Part shown: in pieces, positions 7,017-9,979 of the stretch
Position numbering within the stretch: the stretch's first letter is position 1
How the letters are laid out: every line of letters starts with the position of its first letter
DNA from: JASJBU01 sp965372385
GTDB taxonomy: Bacteria; Pseudomonadota; Gammaproteobacteria; Chromatiales; Chromatiaceae
Reading direction: 5' to 3'
NCBI GenBank assembly: GCA_965372385.1
Contig: CBDVCD010000116.1
Coordinates: forward strand, 1-9,979
DNA: 9,979 nucleotides
Program-made: the position numbers and the translations under genes
Notes under the pieces: generated by a model
Seen by the model: the letters and a program-made list of their open reading frames with translations, nothing else
What the model was told of the DNA's origin: nothing
Databases searched by the model: none

Positions 7017-7376
7017 ATGGAACATAAATTTGGCAGACTCAAGAAACCCGTGTTAAGCGCTGACACAGACGAGATAGATGCGGTGTTTGCAAACGACGAA
7101 GACGTCGATCGGGCATCCCGCGCACTGAAGGCCATGTCTCACCCACTCAGGCTGAAAATCCTCTGTACCCTGGGGGATCAGGAGGTCAGTGTACAGGAGA
7201 TTGTCGAACAGGTGGGTACGTCTCAGAGCAATATCTCACAACATCTGGCGATTTTACGCGACAAAGGCATTCTGGCATCGCGCAAGGATGCCAATCGTGT
7301 CTACTACCGTGTCAGTGATTTCCGTACACTCAAGTTGATCGGCATGATGCGTGAAGTTTTCTGTACACACGTGTAA
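7017..7376 (+). CDS. ArsR-family regulator, HlyU/BigR/SqrR-like dithiol (persulfide) sensor
   Basis: A 119-residue winged-helix regulator. Residues 31-105 form the ArsR domain: ALKAMSHPLRLKILCTL, VSVQEIVEQVGTSQSNISQHL as the recognition helix-turn-helix, and KDANRVYYRVSD as the wing. The metal-site ELCVCDL motif of arsenic sensors is absent (EVSVQEIV instead). There are only two cysteines, Cys50 in KILCTL and Cys116 in REVFCTHV. Their spacing of 66 residues equals that of the redox pairs in HlyU (38/104), BigR (42/108) and SqrR (41/107), which form di- or polysulfide links on sensing reactive sulfur. A persulfide- or redox-responsive repressor is therefore the best call. The ATG at 7017 has AAAGG about ten bases upstream. 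It precedes the rhodanese yibN on the same strand after a 207-base gap, suggesting control of itself and perhaps yibN. Confidence 0.88.
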   Translation: MEHKFGRLKKPVLSADTDEIDAVFANDEDVDRASRALKAMSHPLRLKILCTLGDQEVSVQEIVEQVGTSQSNISQHLAILRDKGILASRKDANRVYYRVSDFRTLKLIGMMREVFCTHV

Positions 7377-7533
7377 ATCAGCTTAAACAGATTTCCGTTC
7401 TGGCGTATAACCTTCTTAACATACGGGAGGAAGAGGGTTTATCGGCCTCATCTAAAGCGTGTTAGCCTCTGCCATACGCCCTAAACCCGGAAAATTCACC
7501 CAGCTATTCCGCCCCTACACCATTAACCGCTAC

Positions 7534-7542
7534 TGTTATAAA
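7534..7542 (+). promoter_or_regulatory. Possible extended -10 promoter for yibN-secB-gpsA
   Basis: TGTTATAAA is a TGn-extended -10 element 41 bases before the yibN start codon; the -35 region (CCTACA near 7514) is weak. It would serve yibN, secB and gpsA, which are closely spaced. The remainder of the 7377-7583 gap has no clear terminator or RNA gene, only scattered 7-bp inverted repeats. Confidence 0.4.
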
Positions 7543-7583
7543 CTCCCCTGCTTTTAACAATTGCTCGATAAGAGGCCTTTTTC

Positions 7584-8003
7584 ATGCAACAAATCATCGA
7601 ATTCACGATGAATAACTGGATCCTGGTATTATCATTTGTGCTGGTTAGCGGTCTGCTGGTGCATAATCTGCTGCAGGGTAATAAAGGTTCCGTGGACGCG
7701 GTAGGAGCAACGGACATGATTAATCACCAGGATGCCGTGATTGTGGATATTCGACCCTCCGCCGACTTCCACAAAGGCCACATCATCAATGCCATCAGCA
7801 TCCCGATCAATGGGTTCGCCAGCCAGTTAAACAGCCTGAACAAGCACAAGGAGCAACCCATCATCATCAGTTGCCGCTCAGGCTCCCAATCCCAATCCGC
7901 CTGTCAGCAGTTAAGAAAGGCGGGTTACGAGAAGGTATTTAACCTACGCGGTGGCGTCCTGGCTTGGCAAAGCGCCAACTTACCCATCACCCGAAAGAAA
8001 TAA
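7584..8003 (+). CDS. yibN: Membrane-anchored rhodanese-like protein (YibN)
   Basis: A 139-residue protein: an N-terminal membrane helix (about 12-30, WILVLSFVLVSGLLVHNLL) followed by a single rhodanese domain (about 40-135). The domain has VIVDIRPSADFHKGHI, the active-site loop CRSGSQS with catalytic Cys97, and FNLRGGVLAWQ near the end. Rhodaneses carry sulfane sulfur as a cysteine persulfide; the partner of YibN is not settled, and the anchor would hold the domain at the membrane, probably on the cytoplasmic side. The ATG at 7584 has AGAGG eight bases upstream. It precedes secB by 17 bases, matching E. coli yibN-(grxC)-secB-gpsA but without grxC. With the thiol-type ArsR regulator upstream, a role in reactive-sulfur handling is plausible (inference). 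Confidence 0.9.
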   Translation: MQQIIEFTMNNWILVLSFVLVSGLLVHNLLQGNKGSVDAVGATDMINHQDAVIVDIRPSADFHKGHIINAISIPINGFASQLNSLNKHKEQPIIISCRSGSQSQSACQQLRKAGYEKVFNLRGGVLAWQSANLPITRKK

Positions 8004-8020
8004 CAAAGGAAATCAATATC

Positions 8021-8503
8021 ATGACCGAAGAAGCCAAGCAAGAAGAGCCAAAACGCGAATTCGCCCTTCAGCGAATCTATACCAAGGACATCTCATTTGA
8101 GACCCCCAACTCCCCCGCTATCTTCCAAAAGGAGTGGAAACCTGAATCAGGGGTCAATATGAACACCGAGGTGAAAAAACTTGCCGAGAACATCTATGAG
8201 ATCACGCTGACAGTCACCGTAACCACGAAGATTGGTGACCAGACCGCCTACCTCGCGGAGGTCAAACAGGCAGGTATATTCAGCATCAACAGCTTTCCGG
8301 AGAAGGAGATGGGACCCCTGCTTGGATCATACTGCCCCAATCTGCTCTTCCCCTATGTGCGCGAGGTGGTTTCCGACCTGGTAACCAAAGGCAGCTTCCC
8401 CCAACTGGTGCTGCAACCGGTGAATTTCGATGCCCTCTACGCGCAACATCAGCAGGAGATGACAAAGAAGATGGCGGAACAGCAGAGTACCGCCAAACAT
8501 TAG
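8021..8503 (+). CDS. secB: Protein-export chaperone SecB
   Basis: A 160-residue cytoplasmic chaperone that keeps precursor proteins unfolded and hands them to SecA; active as a homotetramer. Family landmarks are FALQRIYTKDISFETPNSP, the adjacent FQKEWKP, NIYEITLTVTVT, AYLAEVKQAGIF and LGSYCPNLLFPYVREVVSDL, with FPQLVLQPVNFDALY near the C-terminus. The frame is open upstream to 7964, but the ATG at 8021 is chosen: it has AAAGGA ten bases upstream, avoids overlapping yibN and gives normal SecB length. Only 11 bases separate its stop from gpsA, and the same pairing is kept in E. coli. Confidence 0.97.
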   Translation: MTEEAKQEEPKREFALQRIYTKDISFETPNSPAIFQKEWKPESGVNMNTEVKKLAENIYEITLTVTVTTKIGDQTAYLAEVKQAGIFSINSFPEKEMGPLLGSYCPNLLFPYVREVVSDLVTKGSFPQLVLQPVNFDALYAQHQQEMTKKMAEQQSTAKH

Positions 8504-8514
8504 GGGGAGAACGG

Positions 8515-9513
8515 ATGAATAAAACCATTGCTGTACTGGGTTCAGGCTCCTGGGGCACGGCCCTTGCCATCCTGCTCAGCCATAACGGGCTGAATGTACG
8601 GCTATGGGGAAATCTCCCGGATGAGATAGCACAATTAGCGCGGGAGAGAGAAAATAGCTACTACCTGCCAGGCATCAAATTTCCCGACTCCCTGACACCA
8701 CAAGCCGATCTCGCCAAGGCATTGAAGGGGGCCGATGAGGTCCTCATCGTGGTACCCAGCCACGCCTTTCGGGCTGTGGTAGAGACCATAGCCCCCCTGC
8801 TACCAGACGACAGCGGCATCTCCTGGGGCACCAAAGGATTCGAACCCGGCACCCAGCATCTGTTGTCCGAGGTTGCCACGGAAGTCCTGCCAGGCAGAAA
8901 CCTCGCTGTCATTTCAGGCCCCACCTTTGCGGGTGAAGTGGCCCGGGGCCTGCCCACCGCGATCACCGTAGCCTCCCATTCAAGCCAGCATGCCGAACGT
9001 CTCGCCAGTTACCTCCACGCCCGCTGGTTCCGGGCCTATACCAGCAGCGACATGATCGGCGTTCAGGTTGGCGGCGCCAGCAAAAATGTGCTCGCTATTG
9101 CCGCCGGTATAGCCGATGGACTTGGCTTCGGCGCGAATACCCGCGCCGCCCTGATCACCCGCGGGCTTAGCGAGATCACGCGTCTGGGCGTCAAGCTGGG
9201 TGGCCACAGTGAAACCTTCATGGGCCTGGCCGGACTGGGGGATCTGGTGCTCACCTGCACCGACAACCAGTCACGCAACCGACGCATGGGACTGGCGCTG
9301 GCCAAAGGCCTCACCATCGAGGAAGCCAGGCAGCAGATCGGCCAGGAGGTCGAAGGCGTGCACACCGCCAATGAGGTCTACCAACTCTCACGGAAACAGG
9401 CTGTGGAGATGCCCATATCCGAACAGGTCTATCAAGTCCTGTATGCAGGCCTGGATCCAAAAGAGGCCGTGCATAATCTGCTTGAGCGGCAGCAAAAAGC
9501 GGAGAGCCTTTAA
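8515..9513 (+). CDS. gpsA: Glycerol-3-phosphate dehydrogenase [NAD(P)+]
   Basis: A 332-residue cytoplasmic enzyme reducing dihydroxyacetone phosphate to sn-glycerol-3-phosphate for phospholipid synthesis; normal length. The N-terminal Rossmann motif is GSGSWGTALA (residues 9-18), followed by VVPSHAFR, WGTKGFE (Lys107), ISGPTFAGEVARGLPTA, and GGASKNVLAIAAG with the conserved catalytic Lys190. The substrate-domain motifs GFGANTRAALITRGLSE and GLAGLGDLVLTCT follow. The ATG at 8515 has a strong GGGGGAG five bases upstream, overlapping the secB stop, so the two are probably co-translated. No cysE or clear intrinsic terminator follows; the gap 9514-9690 holds a CRISPR-like repeat on the other strand. 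Confidence 0.97.
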   Translation: MNKTIAVLGSGSWGTALAILLSHNGLNVRLWGNLPDEIAQLARERENSYYLPGIKFPDSLTPQADLAKALKGADEVLIVVPSHAFRAVVETIAPLLPDDSGISWGTKGFEPGTQHLLSEVATEVLPGRNLAVISGPTFAGEVARGLPTAITVASHSSQHAERLASYLHARWFRAYTSSDMIGVQVGGASKNVLAIAAGIADGLGFGANTRAALITRGLSEITRLGVKLGGHSETFMGLAGLGDLVLTCTDNQSRNRRMGLALAKGLTIEEARQQIGQEVEGVHTANEVYQLSRKQAVEMPISEQVYQVLYAGLDPKEAVHNLLERQQKAESL

Positions 9514-9587
9514 GTCCGCAACTAGATCGCCCCGGCGAATCCATGCTGGCGCAAGGCTGTCCTGGATCTAAACAAAGTTTTGCAGAT

Positions 9588-9615
9588 TTTTTAAGCTACC
9601 TATGCGGCAGTGAAC
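9588..9615 (-). CRISPR. Solitary type I-F CRISPR repeat-like sequence
   Basis: Read on the minus strand from 9615, this 28-nt unit starts GTTCACTGCC and ends AGCTTAAAAA. It differs from familiar type I-F repeats at only about two or three positions, judged from memory. The Cas6f (Csy4) hairpin is preserved: CTGCC pairs with GGTAG around GCATA, the one change (C to T) giving a G-U wobble. No second copy occurs 60 bases to either side (9528-9555, 9648-9675), and no cas gene is in view, so this is not an array. It could be a relic, a solitary repeat RNA or an array edge. It lies 75 bases downstream of the antitoxin-like gene, in the same direction. Confidence 0.6.
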
Positions 9616-9690
9616 TTGCTGTGTGTCGGGTTTGATGTATCGAACTCAAAGGGTAACGTCCTCTTTTTCTCTTTTCCGATCCAATAGCCG

Positions 9691-9891
9691 TTAACTGCCA
9701 AACACATCGGAAAAGAACTGCTCTTTGTTCAATCCATCCTGCCATTGTTGATGACGCTTGACGGATTCCATGCGCTGCTTCTGCGGCATGGAAAGGAAAC
9801 GGCCTGCATCAACGGACCCCATTTCCCGTACCAGGATGTTGACGGCTTTTTCCACCAATTGCTCATCTTCGATCAGTGCATGCTCGGTCAT
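9691..9891 (-). CDS. Small antitoxin-like protein paired with a PIN-domain-like gene
   Basis: A 66-residue acidic-to-mixed protein starting MTEHALIEDEQLVEKAV, with NILVREMGSVDAGRFLSMP, then a charged KQRMESVKRHQQWQ helix and ending FFSDVFGS. I recognise the general look of small antitoxin-like proteins with a REMGxVDAxRFL core but cannot name a characterised family; no ribbon-helix-helix or AbrB motif is obvious. The frame is open to 9960, but the ATG at 9891 is chosen because it overlaps the upstream stop as ATGA and gives a sensible N-terminus. The partner order (toxin-like gene first) is reversed relative to typical vapBC. The antitoxin role is inferred from size and coupling. Confidence 0.65.
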   Translation of the reverse strand: MTEHALIEDEQLVEKAVNILVREMGSVDAGRFLSMPQKQRMESVKRHQQWQDGLNKEQFFSDVFGS

Positions 9892-9979
9892 TTCAGTTCT
9901 TCCTGTTCGCAAAAGGCCACGGGGGTCATGGCCTTGATGGTGACACCCAAGCGGTGACATTGTTTCAACAAACGGTCAT
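9888..9979 (-). CDS. C-terminal end of a probable PIN-domain (VapC-like) protein, truncated by window edge
   Basis: Only the last 29 residues are in the window: DRLLKQCHRLG, then VTIKAMTPVAFCEQEELK and a TGA. A D-R-x-L segment followed by a short strand and TPxxF is the usual ending of PIN-domain ribonucleases, where the Asp is a late active-site residue. This is a weak call because most of the protein is missing. The TGA overlaps the next gene's ATG as ATGA, showing coupled translation in a two-gene module. Other two-gene accessory modules remain possible. Confidence 0.45.
   Translation of the reverse strand, partial: DRLLKQCHRLGVTIKAMTPVAFCEQEELK

Noticed and set aside
7402..7488. Two interleaved 7-bp inverted repeats (GGCGTAT/ATACGCC and GGGTTTA/TAAACCC) suggesting a pseudoknot or riboswitch
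   Set aside because: Arms this short at these distances are expected by chance in a 200-base gap, and no known riboswitch core is visible.
9523..9570. TAGATC / GATCTA inverted repeat downstream of gpsA followed by T-rich sequence, as a terminator
   Set aside because: The arms are only 6 bp around a 36-base loop without a continuous stem, and the T-runs are not adjacent to the stem.

Overview
The window looks like chromosomal DNA of a gammaproteobacterium, probably a sulfur-oxidising, Chromatiales-like lineage. Two things point that way. First, it has the classic gammaproteobacterial arrangement of gpmI-envC-(ctpA)-yibQ reading away from yibN-secB-gpsA. Second, an ArsR-family regulator with the cysteine pair of persulfide sensors sits in the middle. 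The lineage assignment is inference from gene content; no rRNA or tRNA gene is present.

Layout. 1-960 (+): the 3' part of a CapD/WbpM-type nucleotide-sugar 4,6-dehydratase, the edge of a surface-polysaccharide locus. Its last codons collide with a convergent, truncated MNT-type nucleotidyltransferase (902-1102, -). 1137-6794 (-): five genes, transcribed in the order gpmI (glycolysis), envC (murein amidase activator), ctpA (periplasmic S41 protease), yibQ (divergent polysaccharide deacetylase) and a DJ-1/YajL-family gene. The gpmI/envC and envC/ctpA junctions are both TAATG stop-start overlaps. yibQ and the DJ-1 gene overlap by 73 bases, so most of this set is probably co-transcribed and translationally coupled. 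Two palindromic repeat elements have entered it: one inside the 3' end of envC, which is translated into a C-terminal extension, and one G-rich nested hairpin between ctpA and yibQ.

6795-7016 is the divergent regulatory region. It holds a near-perfect 17-bp palindrome, the best operator candidate in the window. Reading right are arsR (an HlyU/BigR/SqrR-like dithiol regulator), a membrane-anchored rhodanese (yibN), secB and gpsA. grxC, which lies between yibN and secB in E. coli, is absent. Together the right-hand genes cover sulfur-species sensing and transfer, protein export and phospholipid precursor synthesis. The left-hand set covers glycolysis and cell-wall remodelling.

The right end (9514-9979) has accessory character. 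On the minus strand, the C-terminal end of a PIN-domain-like protein overlaps by ATGA a 66-residue antitoxin-like gene. Just downstream in the same direction lies a single 28-nt sequence closely resembling a type I-F CRISPR repeat, with its hairpin kept by a G-U wobble, but with no second repeat at array spacing and no cas genes in view. This solitary repeat beside a toxin-antitoxin-like module is the most intriguing signal here. No gene-free stretch exceeds 300 bases.
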